NCBI GenBank assembly: GCA_012295225.1
Contig: WMKK01000006.1
Location: forward strand, 124,001-188,000
DNA: 64,000 bases
Origin: Ostreococcus mediterraneus
Taxonomy: Eukaryota; Chlorophyta; Mamiellophyceae; Mamiellales; Bathycoccaceae
Direction of reading: 5' to 3'
Within the stretch, counting starts at the first letter, position 1. Every line of letters starts with the position of its first letter. The notes under the pieces are model-generated. The model worked only from the letters and a program-made list of their open reading frames with translations, had not been told where the DNA came from and searched no databases. Both the position numbers and the translations under genes were made by a program. Of the stretch, positions 48,986-58,054 are shown in pieces.

Positions 48986-50602
48986 ATGACGGCGCTGCGC
49001 ACCGCGCTCGATGCGTTTCGCGCCATCGCGGACCCGCTCGAGCGGTACGTGTTCTTGCGTCACCTGCAGCGCCGCGACACGTCGACGTTTTATCGCGCGC
49101 TCGTGGCCAAGCCATTGGAGCTCATGCCGTTCGTGTACACGCCGACGGTTGGCGAGGCGTGCGAGCGCTACCACGAGCTTCCGACCGCGGTGAATGGGGT
49201 GTATATTACTGCCGACGACGCCGGGCGCGTTGGGGCAAAGCTGCGCGAGCATTGGACGACGGAGATGGCGTGGTTGAGAGAGGGCGTGGGGGCGTCGGCG
49301 CGAGGCGTCTCGGCTCGAGGCACGGGGGCGCACGCAGGCGAAGCCCCGGTCGCGGTGGCGGTCGTGACCGATGGTGAACGTATTTTAGGACTTGGTGATT
49401 TAGGTGCGGGCGGTATGGGGATCAGTGAAGGAAAGATTTTGTTGTATACGGTGTGCGCGGGCGTGCACCCGACGACGTGCTTGCCGGTGTGCTTGGACGT
49501 CGGGACCAATAACGAGCGTTTGTTGAAGGATCCAAATTATAAGGGCTTACGAAAAGAGCGATTGAAAGGCGAGGCGTATGACGCGCTTGTCGATGAGTTC
49601 ATGCGCGAGCTCAGAGCGTGGCAGCCGAGATGTTTGGTGCAGTTTGAGGATTTTGGAAACGCCAACGCGTTTAGAATTTTAGAAAAGTATAGAACCACCG
49701 GTCCATGCTTCAACGATGATATTCAAGGTACGGCTGCGATTACACTCGCAGCATTGTTAAGTTCGCTGCGCGTCACCAGGGGTGAGCTCGCGGATCAAAA
49801 GATTTTATTCTACGGCGCCGGCGAAGCGGGCGTCGGCATCGGCGAGCTGATCGCGATGGCCATGGAAAAGACTGGTATGACGCACAACCAAGCGATGGAA
49901 CGGTGCTATTTTATTGACTCGAAGGGATTGGTGTGTAAGAGCCGACTGAGCGGTTTACAGCCACATAAGGTGGCATTTGCGCATGACGTGGAGTACCAGC
50001 CGGATTTGTTATCCGCGATTGACGCCATCAAGCCTACAGCGCTCATTGGCGTGAGCACCATCGGTGGCGCGTTCAACGAAGACGTCGTGAAAGCCATGGC
50101 GGCATTGAACGAACGCCCAATCATTTTCCCGCTGTCGAACCCAACCTCCAAGGCGGAGTGTACGTTTGAGCAAGCCATGCAATGGACGGATGGTAAAGTC
50201 GTCTTCGCCAGCGGTTCACCATTCGATCCAGTCACTCGCCAACGCGATGGCGTGAAAGTATTCCCAGCGCAAGCAAACAACGCGTACGTGTTTCCTGCGC
50301 TCGGATATGCCGCCGCACTCACAGGTGCATCCCAAGTCACCGACGATTTGTTCCTCGCCGCCGCCGAAGCGTTATCCAAGCTCACGACGGACAGCGAAAT
50401 TGACGCAGGACATCTGTTCCCAGACATGAACGCCATTCGCGACGTCAGCGTTGCCCTCACGGCTGAAATTTGCGAAATGATTGTCGCGCAAGGTCTCGGC
50501 TCAGCGCCGCGCGACGTGTCTACGCACGCAGAGTGGCTTGCGTACATCAAGGCTCACATGTACGACCCAAACGTCACCCCAGCCATTCCATCCAAGCTAT
50601 AA
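48986..50602 (+). CDS. Malic enzyme, NADP type likely
   Basis: A 538-residue protein from ATG 48986. It starts close to the fold (FRAIADPLERYVFLRHLQRR) with no transit peptide, so it is probably cytosolic. Motifs: YTPTVGEAC (catalytic Tyr), GLGDLGAGGMGISEGK, CLVQFEDFGNANAFRIL and CFNDDIQGTA (metal ligands), the dinucleotide loop FYGAGEAGVGIGEL, and FPLSNPTSKAECT. It decarboxylates malate to pyruvate, giving NADPH or NADH; the C-terminal SNPTSKAE is shared by plant and animal enzymes, and cofactor choice is not certain. A short insertion (about 95-115) is Gly/Ala-rich. Confidence 0.94.
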   Translation: MTALRTALDAFRAIADPLERYVFLRHLQRRDTSTFYRALVAKPLELMPFVYTPTVGEACERYHELPTAVNGVYITADDAGRVGAKLREHWTTEMAWLREGVGASARGVSARGTGAHAGEAPVAVAVVTDGERILGLGDLGAGGMGISEGKILLYTVCAGVHPTTCLPVCLDVGTNNERLLKDPNYKGLRKERLKGEAYDALVDEFMRELRAWQPRCLVQFEDFGNANAFRILEKYRTTGPCFNDDIQGTAAITLAALLSSLRVTRGELADQKILFYGAGEAGVGIGELIAMAMEKTGMTHNQAMERCYFIDSKGLVCKSRLSGLQPHKVAFAHDVEYQPDLLSAIDAIKPTALIGVSTIGGAFNEDVVKAMAALNERPIIFPLSNPTSKAECTFEQAMQWTDGKVVFASGSPFDPVTRQRDGVKVFPAQANNAYVFPALGYAAALTGASQVTDDLFLAAAEALSKLTTDSEIDAGHLFPDMNAIRDVSVALTAEICEMIVAQGLGSAPRDVSTHAEWLAYIKAHMYDPNVTPAIPSKL

Positions 50603-50816
50603 AACGTGCACGCGTACGACGAGAGGTCGATCATCATCATCGGCACCATCACTATTCTCAATTCAATTCTCATTATTTTGCCTCGCGATAGGCAGCCACA
50701 TGCAAGTTCAATTCGAATTTCAACTAAAATTTTACTCGCGTCCCGTCGACGCGCTTTTTCGCACCCGCTGCGAGCCTCCCCGACGACACACATCGACGCG
50801 CGCGCGCGAACCATCC

Positions 50817-53492
50817 ATGGGCGCCGGGGAATCGCGCGCCGCGAGCTCCTCGACCACATCCACGTCCACTTTGCGCGACGCCGCCGCGACATCGACGGAT
50901 GCGTTCACGAAACTCTTCGCGGCGTCTCGAAAGTCAACCGCCAACGCGAGTCGACGAGAGCCGTACTTGGACGCGCCGACGTACGTCACCGATCGCGTGC
51001 TGGCGTTCCAGCACACCGGTACGGGTGCGGACGATGATGCGGCGTATGCGAGATCGCTCAGCCGCGCGGCGGCGGCGCTTGAGGACGCGCAAGGTTCGGG
51101 TGCGACGTTGCTCGTGGCGGTGAGCGAGACGCCGGCGCTCGAGCGTCGGGCGTACGAAATGTTTAATCACGCCGTCGTGGAGTTATGTGCGAAATGGCGA
51201 CGCACGCCTGGGCTCGTGGGAGGTTTAGATGTGATATTAAGCGCGTGTTCGAGCGCGGCGAACTGGTTATCGATGGATGAAGCGAATGTGGTAGCGTTGC
51301 ACGTGAGAGCAGAGGACAACGACGCGCACGATGCGCCGAGAATGTTGAGATTTTTAGCGGCGTGTTTATTGGTGTATACGCACGATGGTGATTTGGTTTT
51401 AGATGATGCGTTACGTGAACTTGCGGGGGTGCCACCGAAACTTATGGATGATAGACACATGAGACCGACGGCGTCGCAGGCTCGATACGCCAATGAATAT
51501 TTGCGCGCGGCTTTATGCGCCGACGACGCCCAAGCGAGTGTGCTCAGTCCGGTGTCGAGTCAGAAGTTGCGATTGAAACGGCTCGTCATTGCCGGTGGTT
51601 TGAGCATTGAGCGTGGTGGATTTCGGCCGTATGCGTTGGTGCACGTCAGGGGAAATCTCGTCGGGAAGTCGCTTTCGAGCGGGTTTGCGCCCGATTGGTA
51701 CGGCGCAAACACCAAGCACGGACTGGTGCCTATAGGCATGGAGCTCGTTCCCACTGGGCACTTTATGAACACATCGGTTGGCTTACCTGGGATTCAGCTC
51801 GATGGCGATGTGACGGTGACGATTTATCATTGGACGGGGGACGATGAACGCGACGAACGCAATCCGATTATGAGCTACGCGTTTCACACTGGTTTCGTCG
51901 ACGCCGGCGGTGTGGTGCGCGTGAAAGTGGAGCATATGGATCTTTTAGATGACCATCTCTTACCGATGGACTATTTCATCGATCTGACGCTACTTCCCGA
52001 GCCAAGCGTTCAGGCGGTCGTGAAGGAAATCGCGAAGTCAACGGGCCCAGCGGTTTCGAATCCACCGCCTCCTCCGCCGCCACCGCCACCGAGTTCTGGT
52101 GTTCCGCCGCCTCCGCCGCCACCGCCGCCACCACCGCTGCCACCGCCGCCACCACCGCCACCACCGTCGTTATCATCGACAAGTATGTCAGCAGCATCGG
52201 CAGTCCGTCCTCCACCGCCGCCGCCGCCATCAGGTATGAGCGCATCCGCGTCGATGCCGAATGCAAATGTGAGCTCGCCGGCGCCGCCGCCACCACCCCG
52301 CGCACCTGGCGCACCAATACCACCACCACCGCCGCCGTCTTTTCGCTCGGTTTCGCTCGCGCCACGACTTCCAGTCCAAGAAGGTCCGAAGCTTCGCAAA
52401 ATATACTGGGACAAAATTCCAGTCGTGCGCAATACGTGGTGGCAGGACATCAACGGCGACGAGTTGTCATCGGCAGAAATCGAATCCATCGTAAAATCTT
52501 TCGAGATCAAGGCTGCGGTAACCGCTCCAACGAAAGGGAAAGAACAACAAGTGCTCGGTATGCCTACGCTCATACCCGTTCCTCGATCGAACAACATTAA
52601 CATCATGCTCAAGCGTTTCCCCGTTTCGGCGAATGAAATAGTGCGCGCCATCGCGACTGGCGATCCAAACGGCGATCTTTCGCTCGAACGTCTCGCCGTG
52701 TTGCTACAATGCGAGCCATCTGACGAGGAAATTAGCATTATGCGTCACTTCACTGGTGATACATCGACCTTGACATCGTCAGAACGTTTCTTATTTGATT
52801 TGGCAAACATCGAGCATTGCGCGGACAAAATAACAGCGCTCGTGTACGCTCGACAGTTTCCTGAATTAATCAAAGAGGTCCACGCCGGATTGTCTGCATA
52901 TGACAAAGCGATTACACAGATACACCAGTCGTCTGGCTTGCTTCGCGTGCTCGACGGTGTGCTCAGGGTTGGGAACTTTTTGAATCAAGGCTCGCGCGGC
53001 GCGGCGAACGGCATCACGCTCGACTCGTTGCATAAATTGAACGACGTGCGAACAACTGCGCCGACGAGTACGGGTGGTAAAACCATGCTCGATTTCGTTT
53101 TAGAGCTCGTCGACGCGCGATATGCGACGAATGCGAATAACGCACTCTCAAGCGAATTGAGTGCGTGCCAAGACGCGTCGCGCGTGGCGAGAGCGGAATT
53201 AGAAGGCGTCATTCGAAAATTGGTCAACGGGGCGCGAAACATTCGCAAAGTGACGGAGACGTCCTCCATCGAAGCATTCGACGCGTTTTTGCTCGATCTC
53301 GACGCACAACTCGAAGCCATGGCAGTCGAAGCCAAACGGGTCGATGACGCGTTCACATCGCTCGCGGAATATTGCGGCGAAAGTGGACGCACACCAGAGG
53401 ATGTCTTTACGAGTTTATGGACGTTTGCTCGAGCGTGCGACGCGTCGCGCGATGCGCGAAAGTTTCGACAATCGAAAATGTCGAACCAATGA
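50817..53492 (+). CDS. Class II formin with PTEN-like, C2, FH1 and FH2 domains
   Basis: An 891-residue protein from ATG 50817; the upstream frame overlaps malic enzyme, and this start gives MGAGESRAAS, a possible N-myristoylation signal. A PTEN-like region (about 55-235) has the fold pattern but reads VVALHVRAEDNDAHDAPRML where the phosphatase P-loop HCxxGxxR would be. A C2 domain (about 250-395) follows, then FH1 with Pro runs of up to 11 (about 415-508) and FH2 (about 523-875: RKIYWDKIPVVRNTWWQDIN, LKRFPVSANEIVRAI, LRVGNFLNQGSRG). The order is that of plant class II formins, which nucleate actin and bind membranes through PTEN-C2. Confidence 0.92.
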   Translation: MGAGESRAASSSTTSTSTLRDAAATSTDAFTKLFAASRKSTANASRREPYLDAPTYVTDRVLAFQHTGTGADDDAAYARSLSRAAAALEDAQGSGATLLVAVSETPALERRAYEMFNHAVVELCAKWRRTPGLVGGLDVILSACSSAANWLSMDEANVVALHVRAEDNDAHDAPRMLRFLAACLLVYTHDGDLVLDDALRELAGVPPKLMDDRHMRPTASQARYANEYLRAALCADDAQASVLSPVSSQKLRLKRLVIAGGLSIERGGFRPYALVHVRGNLVGKSLSSGFAPDWYGANTKHGLVPIGMELVPTGHFMNTSVGLPGIQLDGDVTVTIYHWTGDDERDERNPIMSYAFHTGFVDAGGVVRVKVEHMDLLDDHLLPMDYFIDLTLLPEPSVQAVVKEIAKSTGPAVSNPPPPPPPPPPSSGVPPPPPPPPPPPLPPPPPPPPPSLSSTSMSAASAVRPPPPPPPSGMSASASMPNANVSSPAPPPPPRAPGAPIPPPPPPSFRSVSLAPRLPVQEGPKLRKIYWDKIPVVRNTWWQDINGDELSSAEIESIVKSFEIKAAVTAPTKGKEQQVLGMPTLIPVPRSNNINIMLKRFPVSANEIVRAIATGDPNGDLSLERLAVLLQCEPSDEEISIMRHFTGDTSTLTSSERFLFDLANIEHCADKITALVYARQFPELIKEVHAGLSAYDKAITQIHQSSGLLRVLDGVLRVGNFLNQGSRGAANGITLDSLHKLNDVRTTAPTSTGGKTMLDFVLELVDARYATNANNALSSELSACQDASRVARAELEGVIRKLVNGARNIRKVTETSSIEAFDAFLLDLDAQLEAMAVEAKRVDDAFTSLAEYCGESGRTPEDVFTSLWTFARACDASRDARKFRQSKMSNQ

Positions 53493-53621
53493 CGATATAC
53501 AGTTGCTTAGTACAGATACCAGTACGGTACCGGTAGAACCATAGATTAGTATTGTTATTAGACGGAATCGTGGATTGTTCACCGTTGTCGGATTGTCCAC
53601 CATCGTCGTGCTTATTCATAT

Positions 53622-55559
53622 TCATTTATTTGCAAGAAGATCGTTGCATGCGCACCCGTTACCGTTGGCTCCCATGCCCGAGCCTTGACAGGCGCAGCAG
53701 TTACCTCCTGTCCCTCGGCAACCGCGAGTGTTGGCGCCTCCGCACATACCGTTGTTGCACGAGCAAAATAGTTCTGAAGGTCCCAACTGAGGCGGCGGGC
53801 CCATGCCGCGGATAACGCACGTCTTATCACCGGTTTCAGTAGGAACGCCACACGTCAAGCCTTCGATTTGATCGTTCAGATATGGCGAAATACACACGTC
53901 GCAGGATCGTTTGCACGCACCATCGTTTCCATTTCCGCAGCCACCACACGTGCTGTACACTTGTTTATTCGGGCAGTCCTGAAGCGGCCAGTAACAGAGG
54001 GCGCCCGGGCACTCGTTGTTTGGTTTGCACGTCGTGGATATGACCAGACCATTTTCGTCGAATGTCGGACAGCAGACATGGTTCGCGTCGCAACATTCCT
54101 TTCCATTATTGCAACACAAGCCGTTGATACCGCACGAATACAAGTCTGCTCTGCCGTCGCAGCTCGTGTCGGGCCCGTGCGTGCACTTCGTGTTCGAGCA
54201 CACGTACGGTGAGTTGGTGATTTGGATGGCTTGGATAGCTTGGATGGTTTGGATCGGGCAGCAGTAGTCGGCGCCAGCTGCGCAGCACACCATCTTTGTC
54301 GGATCGTGCGGATCACCGCAGCACACGGGCTGGGGCTCTGGACTCGGATCCGAATCCACGGTGCAATTCAAGAAAGCGTCTTCTTGCGTTCGACACGTCG
54401 GTGTGGGAATCGTGGGGCACTCGTGGCCGTGATAGCAAAAGTACACAACCGTGCCATTCGGAAAAGGCGGCGACGGACAACACAACGAGCCTTCGTTGCA
54501 GCATTGTTCACCGCAGCACATTCTATCGAAGTTTTCTCTGCATGGTACGGATATATCGGTTTTCAAGCAATTCGGAGGCGGCTCGAGGCACTCGACGGAA
54601 TGCACGTCATCGACGCAAGTCGTGTACCCGACTTCTGGAACGAAGCAGCAATTTTGCCCCTGCTTACATTGATGTTCACCGATCGGGTCGCAATAGTCGG
54701 CGCAGTCAATGAAGCGGTCGACGCAGACGTCATAACGCTTACCGTTGGCGCGTTTGCAGCAGAACTGATTCCATTCGCATTCGGGAGCGGCGCCGTAACG
54801 TACATCGTACGACCTTGAGCACGTCGCGACGCATTCGTCGAGCGATGCCACGCACGAATTGTGCGTATGACCCCAAAAGTCAGCACCAGAAGCGCAACAG
54901 TGATCGCCTTCGCCGCGATGAAAAATTGACGCACAATCTTGATCGATTTCGCAATCGATGTATCGACGTTGCGTAATCCACAAGAAGTCATACCACCATT
55001 GATACGGGTGCGGTTCGTCTTCGCTTCGAGACGAAGGCGTGTCGCGGAGAGAAATGGTCATTCGGCCAGAACGCGGGTCAGTTACCGAATTCGCGTTCGC
55101 GAATTCCCGAGCGGCGTTATAAAACGCCACGGCGTCGTCATCGATGACAATGTCGGGCAAACCAGACGTCGCGCCGCGGCGGGCACGAGATCTCGAGTCG
55201 GCGCGGCGCCTCGCATCCGCCGGCGCCGCTGCGAAGAAGGTTGCAATCCAATCAGCTGGCGCCGTCAGCGCCGCCGGCGTCGTCGTCGACGAGCGCGCGT
55301 GTGCGACACCTCCTGCATCATCACGACTCGCCAGGCTCACCAAAAGCTCCGCGCGTGCCTTCTCCATGAACAAGTAGACATCATCCACGTCCACGTCCGC
55401 CGTCGCGTCGGGCGCGCGCACGTCGGCGCGCGCGCTCGGCGCTCCACGCGCCCGTGACTCCCCGTGCACCACCACCGCGGCGATGAACACGAAAAGCACG
55501 GTAAACCCACATGCAGCAAGACGACGCGTCGTCGTCGTCGTCGTTCTCGCGCGCGTCAT
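53622..55559 (-). CDS. Cys-rich secreted or anchored protein with granulin-like CC motifs
   Basis: A 645-residue protein from ATG 55559 (MTRARTTTTTTRRLAACGFT); in-frame ATG 55622 is an alternative, and a GTG lies higher. A signal anchor VLFVFIAAVVVH (about 19-32) is followed by about 160 Ala/Arg-rich residues and a long Cys-rich region (about 200-640) with repeated CC pairs: DHCCASGA, NQFCCKRANGK, MCCGEQCCNEGSLCCPSPP, CCNNGKECCDANHVCCPTF. The last two resemble granulin or metallothionein-like CC spacing, but no full granulin repeat is confident. A short IQTIQAIQAIQI run comes from a 9-bp tandem repeat. Function unknown; surface location inferred. Confidence 0.75.
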   Translation of the reverse strand: MTRARTTTTTTRRLAACGFTVLFVFIAAVVVHGESRARGAPSARADVRAPDATADVDVDDVYLFMEKARAELLVSLASRDDAGGVAHARSSTTTPAALTAPADWIATFFAAAPADARRRADSRSRARRGATSGLPDIVIDDDAVAFYNAAREFANANSVTDPRSGRMTISLRDTPSSRSEDEPHPYQWWYDFLWITQRRYIDCEIDQDCASIFHRGEGDHCCASGADFWGHTHNSCVASLDECVATCSRSYDVRYGAAPECEWNQFCCKRANGKRYDVCVDRFIDCADYCDPIGEHQCKQGQNCCFVPEVGYTTCVDDVHSVECLEPPPNCLKTDISVPCRENFDRMCCGEQCCNEGSLCCPSPPFPNGTVVYFCYHGHECPTIPTPTCRTQEDAFLNCTVDSDPSPEPQPVCCGDPHDPTKMVCCAAGADYCCPIQTIQAIQAIQITNSPYVCSNTKCTHGPDTSCDGRADLYSCGINGLCCNNGKECCDANHVCCPTFDENGLVISTTCKPNNECPGALCYWPLQDCPNKQVYSTCGGCGNGNDGACKRSCDVCISPYLNDQIEGLTCGVPTETGDKTCVIRGMGPPPQLGPSELFCSCNNGMCGGANTRGCRGTGGNCCACQGSGMGANGNGCACNDLLANK

Positions 55560-55749
55560 CGTAAACGTGTCGACAAGTGCGGGTGTGCCTCGAGCGCGTG
55601 ACGCGAACCGGCGTTTTCGCATGAAACGCAGAAAACAACAGGTAACACCAAACACCTAGTCGTAAAAACACCAGAGTACGGCAAAACACACTCTACACCA
55701 AGACCACGAGTGTGCCTTTGGTCGCTCATAGAATTATATATACTTGAGT

Positions 55750-56613
55750 ATGTACGCTAAAAAAACGGACCTGCGGCGGGCTGCACTGCTGCACGCGCGC
55801 GCCGCAGACGCCGACGCCGCCGACGCCGCCGACGCCGCCGCGCCGCCGATGACGCCTCGCGCGCGCGCCGTCACCGCGCGCGCGTACTCCTCTTCCTCCC
55901 ATTGGCTCCCGTCGCGCGCGCGGTCGTGGTTGGATGACATTGAAAACGCCGCGTTCACCAAGACACTCAAGGCGCAGCTGGACCTCGTGCCCGCGCTCGC
56001 TGGGCGCGGCGACGCCATCGCGGCGCGCGTGCGCGAACGCGCGGATGCGTTATGTCGCGACGATGACGTCGCGCGCGCGATGGGGGATGCGGAGGCGACG
56101 CATACGAGGACGGCGGCGCGCGCGTTGGCGACGTTTGAGGCTACGCGGAGCTTCTTGGGTAACGACGACGCCGCGATGGCGCTCATACGCAGTTTAATGG
56201 GCGCCGAGCGCACGGCGGTGACGTTTAATGGCGGATTGGTCCGAGGGGCGCTACTATTGTCCGTGGATAAGCGCAAGACGCTTGCAGGGATGGCGAGCAA
56301 CGTGTGTCACGACTTGGCGCCGGGCGCGTGGAGCCGCGAGGACGACGACAACGCGGCGGTGACGACGTTTGCGACAACCACGTGTACGTATCACGCGTTT
56401 TTCAAGCGTTACGATGTTGAATTTTTAACCGCCGCGACGTGCTGCTCGTTGGATGTGCCTTTGTGGTTTGGCGACGTCGCGAAGACGGTTGCTCGAGTCG
56501 AACTCGCGGAGAGCATGGCGCGAGGCGACGCGCGGTGCTGCATTCGCGTATCGCAGGGCGCGACGGATGCCAGCGATAATAATAGTAAAGTAGACAATAG
56601 TAGCGCATCATAA
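55750..56613 (+). CDS. ATC-hydrolase-like protein, organelle-targeted
   Basis: A 287-residue protein from ATG 55750 (a TTG lies before it). ATG 55849 is an alternative that starts MTPRARAVTARAYSSSSHWL, a good mitochondrial or plastid presequence. The C-terminal half carries TTTCTYHAFFKRYDVEFLTA with ATCCSLDVPLWFGDV, the Cys-x-Tyr-His and Cys-Cys...Asp pattern of the L-2-amino-thiazoline-4-carboxylate hydrolase-like family found in plants and bacteria. The reaction in algae is not known. The call rests on this motif pair. Divergent from the Cys-rich gene, 190 bp away. Confidence 0.7.
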   Translation: MYAKKTDLRRAALLHARAADADAADAADAAAPPMTPRARAVTARAYSSSSHWLPSRARSWLDDIENAAFTKTLKAQLDLVPALAGRGDAIAARVRERADALCRDDDVARAMGDAEATHTRTAARALATFEATRSFLGNDDAAMALIRSLMGAERTAVTFNGGLVRGALLLSVDKRKTLAGMASNVCHDLAPGAWSREDDDNAAVTTFATTTCTYHAFFKRYDVEFLTAATCCSLDVPLWFGDVAKTVARVELAESMARGDARCCIRVSQGATDASDNNSKVDNSSAS

Positions 56614-56681
56614 GCAACAGCAGTAGAAGATGCCGGCAGCGGCTCAAAGTATCACGTTGCGTCACTCGCGCGCTCGCGGCG

Positions 56682-57902
56682 ATGTCAACCGCAGACGTCT
56701 TCACCGCCGCCGAAACGCACGGTCGCGTCGTTCACGCCACGTGCGGCTGGGCGGGGAAATCGCAAAGCCTCTCCATATATAAGGGCAACGAGGCGAGCAC
56801 CGGGGAGACGCGGCTACCGCGCTACGGCGAATATTTCGGCGCCGTTGAAGTGGATAGTTCGACGTACGCCATTCCAACATCGACGATAGCGAAGCGCTGG
56901 GTCGACGCCACGCCGGATGGATTTCAGTTCATCGTCAAGGCGTTCGGTGGGTTCTGCGCGTCGAGCGTGGACGTCAAGTCGCTGCCGAGAGACGTCAGGG
57001 AGACGCTGGCGACGACGTCCTCGCGCGCGATGTACCGAAGCATGAGTGTTTGCACTAAAGATTTGTTGTGGCGCCACATGCTCGATGCGCTGGCGCCGAT
57101 GCGCGAGAAGAACAAGCTCGCGATGGTAGTGTTTCAGTTTCATGTCTCGCAAGCGCCGTCGGACGCGCTTCGGGAGCACATTCTAGAATGTCGAGAGCGT
57201 TTGCAAGGCGTAAACGTCGCCGTAGAATTTAGAAATAGAGACTGGTTGATTGGCGATGTCGGCGACGAAACCGTGCGTTGGTGCAAAGAGTACGATTTAT
57301 GTTTGGTTGCGTCGGATGAGCTCGAACACGAAACGGCGCAGAGAGATCGAGAGCAGCGTGGGTTGCCGCCGGGCGCATCGAAGCGGCGCATGTTCACCCG
57401 ACTCGAACACACCGCGACGTGGGCGTCACTCATTCGCGTGCATCGGCGACACGGGACGACAGAGCGCGTGCTGGACGACGAGGAAATCGCATTTTGGGCG
57501 CGAAAAATTGCGAATGCCGCGGCGAAGTCCAACGGGCCAACGTATGTCGCGTGGGGTACGGAATGGCTCGACGCCCCGCTTACGAACGCCAAGGCGCTCG
57601 ATACCGCGCTCGACGCAATCAAACCGAACGCGTTTACGTACGACTGGTACGGCACGCGCCACAAACGACCGTCTGTGGTCAAGATACCCGCCAAATCGAC
57701 GTCCACCATCGCTGACATGTTTGCCGCCGCCGCGTCGACGTCGCGCAAATCCCACAGTCGCGTCGAAATCGCGACGCCAGCGAGCGATGGGGATCCAGCG
57801 CCAGCTTTAAAAAAGTCAAAATCAAACCAAAGCGCCGCTAGCGGCGGCGAAAACCCCCTAGCCGCGCTCTGGGCGCGCGCACGCGACCCGAAAGAAGAGT
57901 AA
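56682..57902 (+). CDS. DUF72 (YecE-like) protein with nuclear-looking tail
   Basis: A 406-residue protein from ATG 56682. The TIM-barrel-like DUF72 domain (about 15-325) has HATCGWAGKSQSLSIYKG, YGEYFGAVEVDSSTYAIPTS, PDGFQFIVKAFG, VAVEFRNRDWL and YVAWGTEW, the family's conserved Gly-Trp, Glu-Asn/Asp-Ser-Tyr and Glu-Phe-Arg elements. Function of the family is unknown. A C-terminal extension of about 75 residues (KSTSTIADMFAAAASTSRKS, KKSKSNQ) is not part of the bacterial family and resembles a nuclear signal with a short linear motif. It starts 69 bp after the upstream gene on the same strand. Confidence 0.88.
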   Translation: MSTADVFTAAETHGRVVHATCGWAGKSQSLSIYKGNEASTGETRLPRYGEYFGAVEVDSSTYAIPTSTIAKRWVDATPDGFQFIVKAFGGFCASSVDVKSLPRDVRETLATTSSRAMYRSMSVCTKDLLWRHMLDALAPMREKNKLAMVVFQFHVSQAPSDALREHILECRERLQGVNVAVEFRNRDWLIGDVGDETVRWCKEYDLCLVASDELEHETAQRDREQRGLPPGASKRRMFTRLEHTATWASLIRVHRRHGTTERVLDDEEIAFWARKIANAAAKSNGPTYVAWGTEWLDAPLTNAKALDTALDAIKPNAFTYDWYGTRHKRPSVVKIPAKSTSTIADMFAAAASTSRKSHSRVEIATPASDGDPAPALKKSKSNQSAASGGENPLAALWARARDPKEE

Positions 57903-58054
57903 TAGAACATAGAGTCCCAAGACCGTTACGCCTCAGACGCGCGCACGCCTCCGTGCGCCCTCGCGCGTCGCGTCGCCGCTCGCTCGCGAATCGACGCATT
58001 CCTTCTCGTCCGCATCGCACCGCTCGCCCTCGCCCGCCGCGACCGCGCGTCGTC

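Noticed and set aside
50481-50816. N-terminal extension of the formin
   Set aside because: It overlaps the malic enzyme 3' end and has no domain; the ATG at 50817 fits better.
52010-52738. Gly-rich minus-strand frame opposite the formin FH1 region
   Set aside because: Antisense of poly-proline codons; no independent coding sign.
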